DNA from: Pelomonas baiyunensis
GTDB lineage: Bacteria > Pseudomonadota > Gammaproteobacteria > Burkholderiales > Burkholderiaceae_C
DNA: 64,000 bases
Assembly: GCF_043555935.1 (NCBI RefSeq)
Contig: NZ_JBIGIB010000006.1
Location: 310,001-374,000 of the forward strand
Direction of reading: 5' to 3'
Part shown: positions 33,532 to 42,881 of the stretch, one piece after another
Layout of the letters: every line of letters begins with the position of its first letter
Position numbering within the stretch: the first letter of the stretch is position 1
The notes under the pieces: generated by a model
What the model was told of the DNA's origin: nothing
The model's input: the letters and a program-made list of their open reading frames with translations, nothing else
Database searches by the model: none
Program-made: the position numbers and the translations under genes

Positions 33532-34241
33532 GCCGATTCGACCTGCCCACCCCCGAGCAGACCGCGGCGGTGGACGCCGCCATCACCAGCCGCCACTCCA
33601 TGCGGGCGTTTTTGCCCACGCCGGTGCCGCGCCAGACGCTGGAGGACCTGCTGACGGTGGCGTCGCGCGCGCCCTCGGGCACCAACACCCAGCCCTGGCA
33701 GGTGCATGTGCTGACCGATGCGGCCCTGGACCGCGTGCGCAGCCGCATCCAGGCGGCCTACCTTGACCCCGAGCAAAACGCGGCGCACAAAGAGGAATAC
33801 GCCTACTACCCGAACGAGTGGCGAAGCCCCTACATCGACCGCCGCCGCAAGGTGGGCTGGGACCTGTACGGCCTGCTGGGCATCGCCAAGACCGACAAGG
33901 CCCGCATGCAGCACCAGCACGGCCGCAACTTCACGTTTTTCGACGCGCCGGTCGGCCTGTTCTTCACCATCGACCGCGTCATGCAACAAGGCTCGTGGCT
34001 GGACTACGGCATGTTCATCCAAAACGTGATGATTGCCGCCCGTGCGCGCGGCCTGCACACCTGCCCGCAGGCGGCGTTCACCCAGTTCCACCGGCTGATT
34101 GCCGCGGAGTTGCAACTCGCTGACGAGCAGATGCTGGTGTGCGGCATGTCGCTGGGCTTCGCCGATCCGAACGCGGTCGAGAACGGTCTGGTGACCGAGC
34201 GCGCCCCGGTGTCTGAGTTCGCGCGGTTCTTGTCGGCATGA
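33528..34241 (+). CDS. Nitroreductase family flavoprotein
   Basis: 237-residue FMN-dependent oxidoreductase. FMN-binding landmarks: SRHSMRAFLPTPVP near the N-terminus, ASRAPSGTNTQPWQVHVL, and FIQNVMIAARARGLHTCPQAAF in the C-terminal half. It is the long form of the family, with an inserted helical region (residues about 75-125). Possible substrates are nitroaromatics, quinones or enones; none can be assigned. ATGA overlaps on both sides tie it to the thioesterase and antiporter genes. Confidence 0.88.
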   Translation: MSRFDLPTPEQTAAVDAAITSRHSMRAFLPTPVPRQTLEDLLTVASRAPSGTNTQPWQVHVLTDAALDRVRSRIQAAYLDPEQNAAHKEEYAYYPNEWRSPYIDRRRKVGWDLYGLLGIAKTDKARMQHQHGRNFTFFDAPVGLFFTIDRVMQQGSWLDYGMFIQNVMIAARARGLHTCPQAAFTQFHRLIAAELQLADEQMLVCGMSLGFADPNAVENGLVTERAPVSEFARFLSA

Positions 34242-35581
34242 CGTTCTCGGGCGCTGAACTGGGCCTGGCGTGGGCCGCGCCGTTTGCGGGCTTGTTGCTG
34301 TCGATCGCGGTTATGCCGCTGGCCGCGCCGGGGGTGTGGCACCACCACTTCGGCAAGATCGCAGCCGCGTGGGCGGCCTTGCTGCTGGTGCCCTTTGCCG
34401 CCACCTTCGGGTTGGGGGCCACGGGCGGGGTCGTGCTGCACACGGTGATCGAGGAGTACTTGCCCTTCACCGTGTTGCTTGCCGCGCTGTACACCACCGC
34501 CGGCGGCATCTACATCCGCGGCAACCTGCATGGCAGTCCTACGCTGAATGTCGGGCTGATGGGCCTGGGGGCGGTGCTGGCGAGTTTCATGGGCACCACC
34601 GGAGCGTCCATGCTGCTGATTCGCCCGCTCATCCGGGCCAATGACAACCGCCTGCACAACGCGCACGTGGTGGTGTTCTTCATCTTCATCGTCAGCAACG
34701 TGGGCGGCTCGCTCACGCCGCTGGGTGATCCGCCGCTGTTCCTGGGCTTCCTGCAAGGCGTCAGCTTCTTCTGGACGGCTGGCCACCTCTGGCCCGAGAC
34801 GCTGTTCCTGCTGGCCGGGCTGCTCGGTGTGTTCTGGCTGCTGGACAGCTGGCTCTACCGCAAGGAAGGCGTGACGCGCGCCGACCCCACGCCCGATACA
34901 CCCACGCTCGGCCTGGAAGGCGCCATCAACCTGCTGCCGCTGGCCGCAGCGATTGGCTTCGTGCTGCTCAGCGGCACCTGGAAGCCGGGTGTTGTCCTGG
35001 ATGTGTTCGGGACCCCGCTGCCGCTGCAGGCCTTGGTGCGGGATCTCGGCCTGGTGGCGGTGACGGTGGTGTCGCTGGCCATCACGCCGGCGGGCGTGCG
35101 CGCCAAGAACCAGTTCAGTTGGGCACCCATGCAGGAGGTGGCCAAGCTGTTCATGGCCATCTTTCTGACCATGGTGCCGGTGATTGCCATGCTCAAAGCG
35201 GGGGCGGCCGGCGTGTTTGCGCCGGTGGCTGCCATGCTGTCGGGCGCGCACGGCGAGCCCAGCCCGATGGCTTATTTCTGGCTGGCAGGCGGTTTGTCGT
35301 CGGTGTTGGACAACGCGCCCACCTACCTCGCGTTCTTCAACCTGGCCGGTGGGGATGCGCAGCGCTTGATGGGCGAGGGCGCCACCGTGCTGGCCGCAAT
35401 TTCGGGCGGCTCGGTGTTCATGGGCGCGATGACTTACATCGGCAATGCGCCCAACTTCATGGTCAAGGCGATTGCCGAAGACCGCGGGGTCAAGATGCCG
35501 AGCTTTGGGGGGTACCTCCTCTGGTCAGGCGCCGTGTTGCTTCCCTTGCTGTGGGTGATGTCGTGGATATGGATGCGATGA
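34238..35581 (+). CDS. Sodium:proton antiporter-like (ion transporter superfamily)
   Basis: 447-residue inner-membrane protein with about 11-12 helices. Landmarks place it in the NhaD/ArsB-type ion transporter superfamily: GTTGASMLLIRPLIRAN in the first half, VVFFIFIVSNVGGSLTPLGDPPLFLGFL (landmark NVGGSLTPLGDPPLFLGF), and SSVLDNAPTYLAFFN in the second, the last two being the paired re-entrant motifs. It may exchange Na+ or a dicarboxylate for protons. ATGA overlaps link it to the nitroreductase and dehydrogenase genes. Confidence 0.85.
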   Translation: MTFSGAELGLAWAAPFAGLLLSIAVMPLAAPGVWHHHFGKIAAAWAALLLVPFAATFGLGATGGVVLHTVIEEYLPFTVLLAALYTTAGGIYIRGNLHGSPTLNVGLMGLGAVLASFMGTTGASMLLIRPLIRANDNRLHNAHVVVFFIFIVSNVGGSLTPLGDPPLFLGFLQGVSFFWTAGHLWPETLFLLAGLLGVFWLLDSWLYRKEGVTRADPTPDTPTLGLEGAINLLPLAAAIGFVLLSGTWKPGVVLDVFGTPLPLQALVRDLGLVAVTVVSLAITPAGVRAKNQFSWAPMQEVAKLFMAIFLTMVPVIAMLKAGAAGVFAPVAAMLSGAHGEPSPMAYFWLAGGLSSVLDNAPTYLAFFNLAGGDAQRLMGEGATVLAAISGGSVFMGAMTYIGNAPNFMVKAIAEDRGVKMPSFGGYLLWSGAVLLPLLWVMSWIWMR

Positions 35582-36552
35582 AGATCTTGGTGGCCCGCCG
35601 CGCGCCGGCACAAGTGCTGGACAAACTGGCTGCGCGGTTCGAACTGGATGTGCACGACGGCGAGGTGCCGCTGGCGCCGGCCGAGTTGCAGGCGCGGTTG
35701 CGGGGCAAGGTGGGCGTGTACATCACGGGCACCGAGCGCATCACGGCGGACTTGCTGGACGCCTGCCCCACGCTCAAGGCCGTGTGCACCATGACTGTGG
35801 GCTACAACCACGTCGACCTGGATGCCTGCACCGCGCGTGGCGTGCTGGTGACCAACACGCCCGATGTGCTGACCGAGTCCACCGCCGATTTTGGCTTTGC
35901 GCTGCTGATGGCCACCGCCCGCCGCATGAGCGAAGGCGAGCGCCTGCTGCGCGCCGGCGGCTGGAAGAGCTGGGCCTGGGACTTCCTGGCCGGCGCCGAG
36001 GTGCACGGCAGCACGCTGGGCATCCTGGGCATGGGCCGCATTGGCCAGGCCATCGCACGCCGCGGCCGCTTCGGCTTTGGCATGAATGTGGTCTATCACA
36101 ACCGCTCGCGCCTGCCGGCGCAAGCCGAAGCGGAACTGGGGGCCCGCTATCTCAGCAAAGAGGCCCTGCTGCGCGAGGCCGATCACCTGGTGCTGGTGCT
36201 GCCGTACTCGGCTGCGTCTCACCACTGCATGGCCGCGCCCGAGCTGGCGTTGATGAAGCCGACCGCCACGCTCATCAACGTGGCCCGGGGTGGCATCGTC
36301 GATGAAGATGCGCTGGCCGCTGCGCTGCGTGAAGGGCGCCTGGCGGCTGCCGGGCTGGACGTGTTCGAGGGCGAGCCGCAGGTGAACCCCGCGCTGCTGA
36401 CCCTGCCCAACGTGGTGCTCACCCCGCACATTGCCAGCGCCACGCTGCCCACCCGCCTGGCCATGGCCCAACTCGCGGCCGACAACCTGATCGCTGCCCT
36501 GACCGGCGGCTCGCCCCCCACGCCGCTGAACCCGCAGGTCCTCTCCGCATGA
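35578..36552 (+). CDS. D-2-hydroxyacid dehydrogenase (glyoxylate/hydroxypyruvate reductase type)
   Basis: 324-residue NAD(P)-dependent enzyme that probably reduces glyoxylate or hydroxypyruvate (GhrB-like). The nucleotide-binding motif is LGILGMGRIGQAIA; the catalytic Arg is in NVARGGIVDEDAL, Glu in GLDVFEGEP and His in VLTPHIASAT. The ATG at 35578 overlaps the antiporter stop (ATGA) and matches the usual start MKILVARR; an in-frame ATG three codons upstream lies within the previous gene. Gluconate-type substrates are the main alternative. Confidence 0.88.
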   Translation: MKILVARRAPAQVLDKLAARFELDVHDGEVPLAPAELQARLRGKVGVYITGTERITADLLDACPTLKAVCTMTVGYNHVDLDACTARGVLVTNTPDVLTESTADFGFALLMATARRMSEGERLLRAGGWKSWAWDFLAGAEVHGSTLGILGMGRIGQAIARRGRFGFGMNVVYHNRSRLPAQAEAELGARYLSKEALLREADHLVLVLPYSAASHHCMAAPELALMKPTATLINVARGGIVDEDALAAALREGRLAAAGLDVFEGEPQVNPALLTLPNVVLTPHIASATLPTRLAMAQLAADNLIAALTGGSPPTPLNPQVLSA

Positions 36553-37349
36553 ACCGTCGCTTCCTGGGCCTGCTGGCCCTCACCGTCCTGACCCCGGCGC
36601 TGGCGCAAAGCCCGAAGGCCAAGCCCGAGCCCGCGCCCGCCCCGCCACCCGTGGTGGAAGACAAGACCCCGCGCGACGCCAACAAGTTCGCCGTGCTCTC
36701 GCTGCTGGGCGACAGCGTGCAACTGCTCAGCCTGACGCCGGCGCGCGGGGACACCGTGCAAACCGGCGAATGGACGGCCACGCCCGCCGGCAAGCTGGAC
36801 AACACCGTGCTGCAAGCGCTGAACGACGCCGTGCAGGCCAGCGGCCCCAAGCGTGAAGCCAAGCTCTACACCTCCACCACGCGCAGCCTGTTCGGCGACC
36901 CGGCCAGCCTCTTTGTGGACGGCAAGCTCGCGCTGCCCGGCAAGCTGGGCGAAGCCGTGCGCCAAAGCGGCGCGGCCAAGCTGCTGCTGGTGACCCGCAG
37001 CCGGCAAGAGCCGGCACTGGCCGCCGCGCTGCCGGCGCGCATCCTGGCCCCGCTGGAAGGGCCGGGCTTCGTGCTGGACCAACGCCCCAGCGGCCAGATC
37101 GGCTTCGACGGCCAAGGCGGCCTGCCGGTGTTCGCACCCTACGTGTCCATCCGCGTGGCCCTGATCGACCTGAGCGACCTGAAGCTCAAGCGCGAGCAGT
37201 CGCTGGCCGTGGCCACCCGCCTGCCGGTGGCGGCCGCCAACGCCGCCAACCCCTGGGCCGCCACCACGGCGGAGCAGCGCTTGCAGGCGCTGGAAGGACT
37301 GATCAGCGCGGAGCTGCCCAAGGCCGTTGCCGCGCTGGTGGCGCCCTGA
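36549..37349 (+). CDS. Exported protein of unknown function
   Basis: 266 residues. A signal peptide (MNRRFLGLLALTVLTPALAQ) is followed by a proline-rich linker to about residue 38. A mixed alpha/beta region follows: VLSLLGDSVQLLSL, TGEWTATPAGKLDNTVLQAL, KLYTSTTRSLFGDPA and VSIRVALIDLSDLKLKREQS. I recognise no catalytic motif or named family. The start overlaps the dehydrogenase stop by 4 bp, so it is in the same operon. Periplasmic location is inferred from the signal peptide. Confidence 0.75.
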   Translation: MNRRFLGLLALTVLTPALAQSPKAKPEPAPAPPPVVEDKTPRDANKFAVLSLLGDSVQLLSLTPARGDTVQTGEWTATPAGKLDNTVLQALNDAVQASGPKREAKLYTSTTRSLFGDPASLFVDGKLALPGKLGEAVRQSGAAKLLLVTRSRQEPALAAALPARILAPLEGPGFVLDQRPSGQIGFDGQGGLPVFAPYVSIRVALIDLSDLKLKREQSLAVATRLPVAAANAANPWAATTAEQRLQALEGLISAELPKAVAALVAP

Positions 37350-37397
37350 AACCTTGGCACCCTGGCCCGCCGCCCGGTGCGGGCGACAATGCCCGGC

Positions 37398-38765
37398 ATG
37401 AGGCTGTTTGAGTTGATGTTGTTGGGCCTGCTGGCCCTGAATCTGGTGCTGCTGATCCTGGTTTGGGCTCGCCAGAAACCGCAGACCGGTGTGGCGCCGG
37501 AGCTGCTTCAAAGCAATGAACGGCTGGAGCGCGAACTGCGCGATGAGTTGGGCCGCAGCGCCAGCGGCACGCGCCAGGAGTTGATGCAGGGCCTGGCGCA
37601 ATTCCAGCAGGCGTTGACCCAGGGCCTGCAGGGCAGCAACCAGTCGCTGGCCACCCAGGCGCAGGCCGCGCGGGAGGCGCAGGACGCCGCCGCGCTGCGA
37701 AGCGCGCAGGTGCAGGCCGAATCCATGCAGAAGCTGGGCGACGCGATGCGCGAGCAACTGCAGGCCCTGTCGAAGACCAACGACCAGCGCCTGGCCGAGT
37801 TGCGGCTCACGGTGGAGCAGCGGCTCACGGCCATCCAGCAAGACAACGAGAAAAAGCTGGAGCAGATGCGCGCCACCGTGGACGAGAAGCTCCACGCCAC
37901 GCTGGAACAGCGCCTGGGCGAAAGCTTCAAGCAGGTGGCCGAGCGGCTGGAGCAGGTGCACAAGGGCCTGGGCGAGATGCAGAACCTGGCGCGCGACGTG
38001 GGGTCGCTCAACCGCGTGCTCACCAACGTGAAAACACGCGGCGTGTTCGGCGAGGTGCAGCTGGCCGGCCTGCTGGAGCAGGTGTTCACGCCGGAGCAAT
38101 ACGCCACCAACGTGGCCACGCTGCCGGGTTCTACCGAGCGGGTGGAGTTCGCCATCAAGCTGCCGGGCCAACGCGACGACGGCCAGCCGCTGTGGCTGCC
38201 CATCGACGCCAAGTTCCCGCGCGAGGACTACGAGCGCCTGCTGGAGGCCCAGGAGCGCGCAGACGCGCCGGCGGCCGAGGCCGCGGGCAAAGCCATCGAA
38301 ACGCGTCTGCGTCTGGAGGCCAAAACCATTCGCGAGAAATACATCGCGCCGCCCCACACCACCGACTTCGGCATCCTCTTTGTGCCCACCGAGGGCCTGT
38401 ACGCCGAAGCCCTGCGCCGCCCCGGCCTGCTGGAAGGCCTGCAGCGCGAACACAAGGTCATGCTTTGCGGCCCCACCACCCTGCTGGCCACGCTCACCAG
38501 CCTGCAGATGGGCTTCCGCACCCTGGCGCTGGAAAAGCGTAGCGCCGAGGTCTGGGAGGTGCTGGGCGCCGTCAAGACCGAGTTCGGCAAGTTCGGCGAC
38601 GTGCTGGCCAAGGCCAAGAAAAAGCTGGAAGAAGCCGGCAACACGCTGGACGCCGCCGAGGTGCGCACCCGCGCGATGACGCGCAAGCTCAAGGGCGTGG
38701 AGGCCCTGCCGGATGAGGCCGCGCAGCAACTGCTGCGCGTGGGCCTGGGCGAGGACGCCGAGTGA
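37398..38765 (+). CDS. rmuC: DNA recombination protein RmuC
   Basis: 455-residue protein with an N-terminal membrane anchor (LMLLGLLALNLVLLILVWA). A long coiled coil (about residues 40-200, rich in Q, E and L) precedes the RmuC nuclease-like domain: LTNVKTRGVFGEVQL, WLPIDAKFPREDYERL, FGILFVPTEGLYAEAL and GPTTLLATLTSLQMGFRTLAL (landmark GPTTLLATLTSLQMGF). RmuC limits DNA inversions and acts in recombination. Two starts are possible, ATG at 37398 and 37389; the former is chosen. It overlaps the MFS gene by 4 bp (GTGA). Confidence 0.92.
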   Translation: MRLFELMLLGLLALNLVLLILVWARQKPQTGVAPELLQSNERLERELRDELGRSASGTRQELMQGLAQFQQALTQGLQGSNQSLATQAQAAREAQDAAALRSAQVQAESMQKLGDAMREQLQALSKTNDQRLAELRLTVEQRLTAIQQDNEKKLEQMRATVDEKLHATLEQRLGESFKQVAERLEQVHKGLGEMQNLARDVGSLNRVLTNVKTRGVFGEVQLAGLLEQVFTPEQYATNVATLPGSTERVEFAIKLPGQRDDGQPLWLPIDAKFPREDYERLLEAQERADAPAAEAAGKAIETRLRLEAKTIREKYIAPPHTTDFGILFVPTEGLYAEALRRPGLLEGLQREHKVMLCGPTTLLATLTSLQMGFRTLALEKRSAEVWEVLGAVKTEFGKFGDVLAKAKKKLEEAGNTLDAAEVRTRAMTRKLKGVEALPDEAAQQLLRVGLGEDAE

Positions 38766-39931
38766 CCCTGGCCGGCCCCGGCGCGCCGGCGCCCAAGAAC
38801 CTGCGCCACGCCTTCCCGTGGTTGATCGCCACCATGATCTGCGTGCACGCCTGCATGGCCACCACGCGGGTCACGGCCAGTTTGTGGGTGCTGAACCAGG
38901 GGTACGGCGAGGCGTCGGTGGGCATGTTGCTCAGCCTGTTTGCGGTGGCGCCGATTGCGCTGTCGCTGTGGGCGGGCCGGCTGGCCGACCGGCATGGCTT
39001 TCACCGCCCGGTGGGCGTGGGCGTGGCGCTGGCGTTGGCTGGGGCTTTATTGGCGCTGGTGGTGCAGCAGGTGTGGGCGATTGCCGCGGGCTGCCTGCTG
39101 TGCGGCGGCGCGGTGGCGGTGGCCGCGGTGGCCATGCAGCGGGAGGCGGGCCTGATGGCCGAGGAGCCGGGCGAGCTGAAGAAGATCTTCAGCTGGATGG
39201 CGCTGGGCCCGGCGCTGTCGAACGCGCTGTCGCCCATCGTGGCGGGCTTGTTGATCGACCACATCGGCGTGTCGGCCGCGTTCGGTTTGGCGGCGGCCTT
39301 GCCGGTGGTGGCGTGGGCCCTGGCGCGGCACGTGCCGCGCAACCCGCCGCAGGTGTTGACGCGAAGTTTTCGCGAGCGTGCGGCGTGGGACTTGTTTCGG
39401 CTGCCGGCGTACCGCCGCTTGCTGGTGGTGAACCTCGCGCTGTCGGCCGGGTGGGACGCGCACAGCTTCGTGGTGCCGGTGGTGGGCCACGCGCGGGGCT
39501 TGTCGGCTGCGAGCATTGGCTTGGTGCTGGGCAGCTTTGCGGTGGCGGCCACCGTGGTGCGCCTGGCCATCGTGCGCTTTGGTGACGACGTGGACGAAGC
39601 CCGCGCCCTGCGCGCCGCCATGGCGCTGGCCACGCTCACGTTCATGGCTTACGCGTGGCTGCCGGGCACGCCGGGTTTGATGCTGGGCTCGGCCCTGCTG
39701 GGCACGGCACTCGGGTCGGTGCAGCCCATGATTCTGGCCATGATGCACCGCGCCACCCCGCCGGAGCGCCACGGGCAGGCGCTGGGCTTGCGCATGCTGA
39801 CGGTGAATGGCGCCACAGTGGCCATGCCCGTGGGTTTCGGGGTGCTGGCGATGGCCACGGCCCTGGCCGCGCCGATGTGGCTCATGGCCTCGGTGCTGTT
39901 GCTGGCGCAATGGCCGGCCCGAAAACTTTGA
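38762..39931 (+). CDS. Major facilitator superfamily transporter
   Basis: 389-residue inner-membrane transporter with about 12 hydrophobic segments. The MFS loop 2-3 motif appears as LWAGRLADRHGFHRPVG, and the halves are joined by a loop near residues 195-215. Substrate is not evident. Start is the GTG that overlaps the rmuC stop (GTGA). It is the last member of the overlapping run that began at 32108. Many TM residues and few polar ones suggest a drug- or metabolite-efflux type, but this is only inference. Confidence 0.85.
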   Translation: MTLAGPGAPAPKNLRHAFPWLIATMICVHACMATTRVTASLWVLNQGYGEASVGMLLSLFAVAPIALSLWAGRLADRHGFHRPVGVGVALALAGALLALVVQQVWAIAAGCLLCGGAVAVAAVAMQREAGLMAEEPGELKKIFSWMALGPALSNALSPIVAGLLIDHIGVSAAFGLAAALPVVAWALARHVPRNPPQVLTRSFRERAAWDLFRLPAYRRLLVVNLALSAGWDAHSFVVPVVGHARGLSAASIGLVLGSFAVAATVVRLAIVRFGDDVDEARALRAAMALATLTFMAYAWLPGTPGLMLGSALLGTALGSVQPMILAMMHRATPPERHGQALGLRMLTVNGATVAMPVGFGVLAMATALAAPMWLMASVLLLAQWPARKL

Positions 39932-40004
39932 CCGCAGCGCCTGCTGCAGCGCCGCCCGCGCAGAATCGCGCCGACCTCAGAACACAGCGATGGAGACACC
40001 CCGA

Positions 40005-42833
40005 ATGAACACCCCTCTTGGCCTGGTGCGCCGAAGCGCGCCAGGAACGCGTGGATTGGGCGCCGCACTGGCGGCGGCGCTGGCGCTGTGGGCCTTGGGC
40101 TTGGGCGGCGCGCAGGCGCAGGCGACTGCGGCGAGCCCCAAGCCCGCGGCCGTTTCGCGCCAGAAGGCGGCAACAGGCCCGGTGGTGCCGCAGGCGGTGC
40201 GGGCCTTGGGCGGCATCGAGGAATACCGCCTGCCCAACGGCCTGCAGGTGCTGTTGTTGCCCGACGCTACGCAAACCACCACCACGGTCAACATCACCTA
40301 CCGCGTGGGCAGCCGGCATGAGGCGCCCGGCGAGTACGGCATGGCGCACCTGCTGGAGCACCTGCTGTTCAAGGGCACGGCGCGGCAGACCGACATCCCG
40401 GGGGCCATGGCGCAGCGCGGCGTGCGCTTCAACGGCACGACCACGGTGGACCGCACCAACTACTTCGCGTCGTTCAACGCGAATGCCGACACCCTGGCCT
40501 TCTTGCTGGAGCTGGAAGCCGACCGCATGGTGAACAGCCGCGTGGCCAAGGCCGACCTCGACACCGAGATGACCGTGGTGCGCAACGAGTTCGAGCGCGG
40601 TGAGAACCAACCGTTTGCGGTGCTGAACCAGCGCGTGGCGGCGGCGGCCTTTGCGTGGCACCCGTACGGCCGGGCCACCATCGGCCCCAAGAGCGACATC
40701 GAGAACGTGCCGATCGAGAAGCTGCAGGCCTTCTACAAGCGCTTTTACCGGCCCGACAACGCCACGCTGCTGATTGCCGGCGCCTTCGACAAGGCCGCCA
40801 CGCTGGCCGCGGTGGCGCGGCATTTCGGCCCGGTGGCGGCACCGGCCACGCCTGTGCCCCAGCCCTACACGGTGGAGCCCGCGCAAGACGGTGAACGGAC
40901 GGTGGTGGTGCGCCGGGTGGGCGGGCAGCCGCTGTTGCTGGCGGCGTACCACGTGCCGGCCATCACGCACCCGGACACAGCCGCGCTCATCGTGTACGGC
41001 TTGCTGATGAGCCTGCAACCCAGCGGTCAGCTGTTCCAGCAGATCGTGGAGCCCAAGCTGGCACTTGCCGCGGGCGTGGCTGGTGTGGGCGGCGTGGACC
41101 CCGGCACGGTCTCGGCGTATGCCGTTCTGCCGCCCGGGGCTGACGTGGACCGGGTGCAAGCCCGGTTGCTGGATCTGGTGGAAGGGCGCGGCGCGCCGGC
41201 GTTCACCGAGGCCGAATTGGCCCGCGTGCGCGACATCGCGGTCAACAGCTACCGCCAGCAGATGAAGAACCCCGAGGCGCTGATTCAGCAAATCTCCGGC
41301 CTGATCGCCGCGGGCGACTGGCGGCTGCTGTTCCAGCTGATGGACGACCTGCCCCAGGTGACGCTGGCCGATGTGGAGCGGGTGCGCAGCGCTTACTTCA
41401 AGCCGGCCAATCGCACGCTGGGGCGCTACCTGCCCGCCGAGCAGGTGGAGCGGGTGGAAATTCCTGCAGCACCGCCGCTGGCGCAGCGGCTGGCGTCGCT
41501 GAAGCCGCCGCCCCAGGTGGAGGAGGGCGAGCAATTGGCGCCGGTGCCGGCGGTGCTGGAGGCGCGCACCACACGCCTCCGGCTGCCCAGTGGCATCGAG
41601 CTGCACACGCTGCGCAAGCAGACCCGCGGCAACACGGTGGTGATGCAGATTCAACTGCGCTGGGGCGAGCGCAACGCCACCTTCGCCCGCAACGGCACCG
41701 GGCTGGTGGGGGCGCTGATGGACGAGGGCAGCGCGGGCTTCACGCGCCAGCAGCTGCAGGACGCGCTGATTCAGCATCGGGCCAGCTTCAACGTCAGCAG
41801 TGGCGACCAAGGCGCCACCGTGGTGCTGAGCGCCGAGCGCGACACGCTGCTGCCGGCCCTGCGCGTGGTGGTGGATGCCCTGCGCCGGCCGCTGTTTCCG
41901 CAGGACGCGTTCGACCGCGAGGTCAAGGCCACGCTGGCCGGGCTGGAGGCCTCGCGCCAGGAGCCGGCCGTGCTGCGCCAGGAGGCCACGCGCGCCCACT
42001 ACAACCTCGCCCGCGGCGTGAGCCTGGGGCACCCCGACTACGTGATGAGCGTGGACGAACGGCTGGCCAATCTGCGCGCCACCACGCTGGACGATGTGAA
42101 GCGCTTCTATGCCGACTACTGGAGCGCCAACGAGGCCCAGGTGCAGGTGGTGGGCGCGCTGCCCGACGGCTTGGCCGCCGAGGTGGACGCCCTGCTCGGC
42201 GACTGGAAGAAGCCCGCCGCGCCCCGCTTCGTGCGCGATGTGCCGACGCATGTGGCGGTGCCGGCCGCGCGGTTTGACGCGGTGGCGCGGGACAAAGCCA
42301 ACGCCATCGTGCGCCTGCACCAGCCGCTGGCCGTGAACGCCGACGACGCCGACCAGGCCGCGCTGGAGCTGGCCGTGCACATCCTGGGCGGCGGCGGGCT
42401 GGAGAGCCGGCTGTCGGCCCGGGTGCGGCAGAGGGAGGGCTTGACCTACGGCATCGGCGCGAGCCTCTCCAGCAGCGCCTGGGGCAATGCGGGCAGCTTC
42501 TCGGTGCAGGCCAGCTTCGCCCCGGCGCAGCGGGAACGGGTCATTGCCGTGATTCAGGAAGAGTTCGCCCGGCTGACGGCCGATGGGGTGACGGCCGCCG
42601 AACTGCAGCGGGCCCAGCACGACATCCTGGAAGGCCGCCGTCAGAGCCGGGCCGACCTCGGCGCCATCGCTGGCGGCTTGGCCGGCCTGGCCGAGCGCGG
42701 TCTGACCTGGGCCTACGCCCAGCAACGCGACGACGCGCTGGCCGCCGTGACGGTGGAGCAGGTGAATGCGGCCTGGCGCAAACACATCCGCGCCGACGGC
42801 TTCATCATCTCCACGGCGGGTGACTTCCGCTGA
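40005..42833 (+). CDS. Double-domain M16 zinc metallopeptidase (pitrilysin/PqqL-like)
   Basis: 942-residue exported peptidase with signal peptide (about 1-40). The N-terminal M16 domain has the inverted zinc motif HLLEH (His115, Glu118, His119) followed by LFKGT, and a downstream acidic helix with NEFERGENQP that supplies the third ligand. The C-terminal half (from about residue 520) repeats the M16 fold (LVGALMDEGSAGFTRQQLQ, LEASRQEPAVLRQEATR) but lacks HxxEH, acting as the closing half of the clam. It would degrade peptides in the periplasm. The ATG at 40005 follows a GGAGA ribosome site; the ATG at 39990 overlaps that site. Confidence 0.9.
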   Translation: MNTPLGLVRRSAPGTRGLGAALAAALALWALGLGGAQAQATAASPKPAAVSRQKAATGPVVPQAVRALGGIEEYRLPNGLQVLLLPDATQTTTTVNITYRVGSRHEAPGEYGMAHLLEHLLFKGTARQTDIPGAMAQRGVRFNGTTTVDRTNYFASFNANADTLAFLLELEADRMVNSRVAKADLDTEMTVVRNEFERGENQPFAVLNQRVAAAAFAWHPYGRATIGPKSDIENVPIEKLQAFYKRFYRPDNATLLIAGAFDKAATLAAVARHFGPVAAPATPVPQPYTVEPAQDGERTVVVRRVGGQPLLLAAYHVPAITHPDTAALIVYGLLMSLQPSGQLFQQIVEPKLALAAGVAGVGGVDPGTVSAYAVLPPGADVDRVQARLLDLVEGRGAPAFTEAELARVRDIAVNSYRQQMKNPEALIQQISGLIAAGDWRLLFQLMDDLPQVTLADVERVRSAYFKPANRTLGRYLPAEQVERVEIPAAPPLAQRLASLKPPPQVEEGEQLAPVPAVLEARTTRLRLPSGIELHTLRKQTRGNTVVMQIQLRWGERNATFARNGTGLVGALMDEGSAGFTRQQLQDALIQHRASFNVSSGDQGATVVLSAERDTLLPALRVVVDALRRPLFPQDAFDREVKATLAGLEASRQEPAVLRQEATRAHYNLARGVSLGHPDYVMSVDERLANLRATTLDDVKRFYADYWSANEAQVQVVGALPDGLAAEVDALLGDWKKPAAPRFVRDVPTHVAVPAARFDAVARDKANAIVRLHQPLAVNADDADQAALELAVHILGGGGLESRLSARVRQREGLTYGIGASLSSSAWGNAGSFSVQASFAPAQRERVIAVIQEEFARLTADGVTAAELQRAQHDILEGRRQSRADLGAIAGGLAGLAERGLTWAYAQQRDDALAAVTVEQVNAAWRKHIRADGFIISTAGDFR

Positions 42834-42881
42834 CAGGGCGCGCGGCCAGGGACGGCCGGAGCCCTGGCGGACAATCCGCCC

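Noticed and set aside
36219..38729. An 836-residue open frame on the - strand
   Set aside because: Antisense to rmuC and two neighbours; leucine/glutamine-rich shadow of the RmuC coiled coil.
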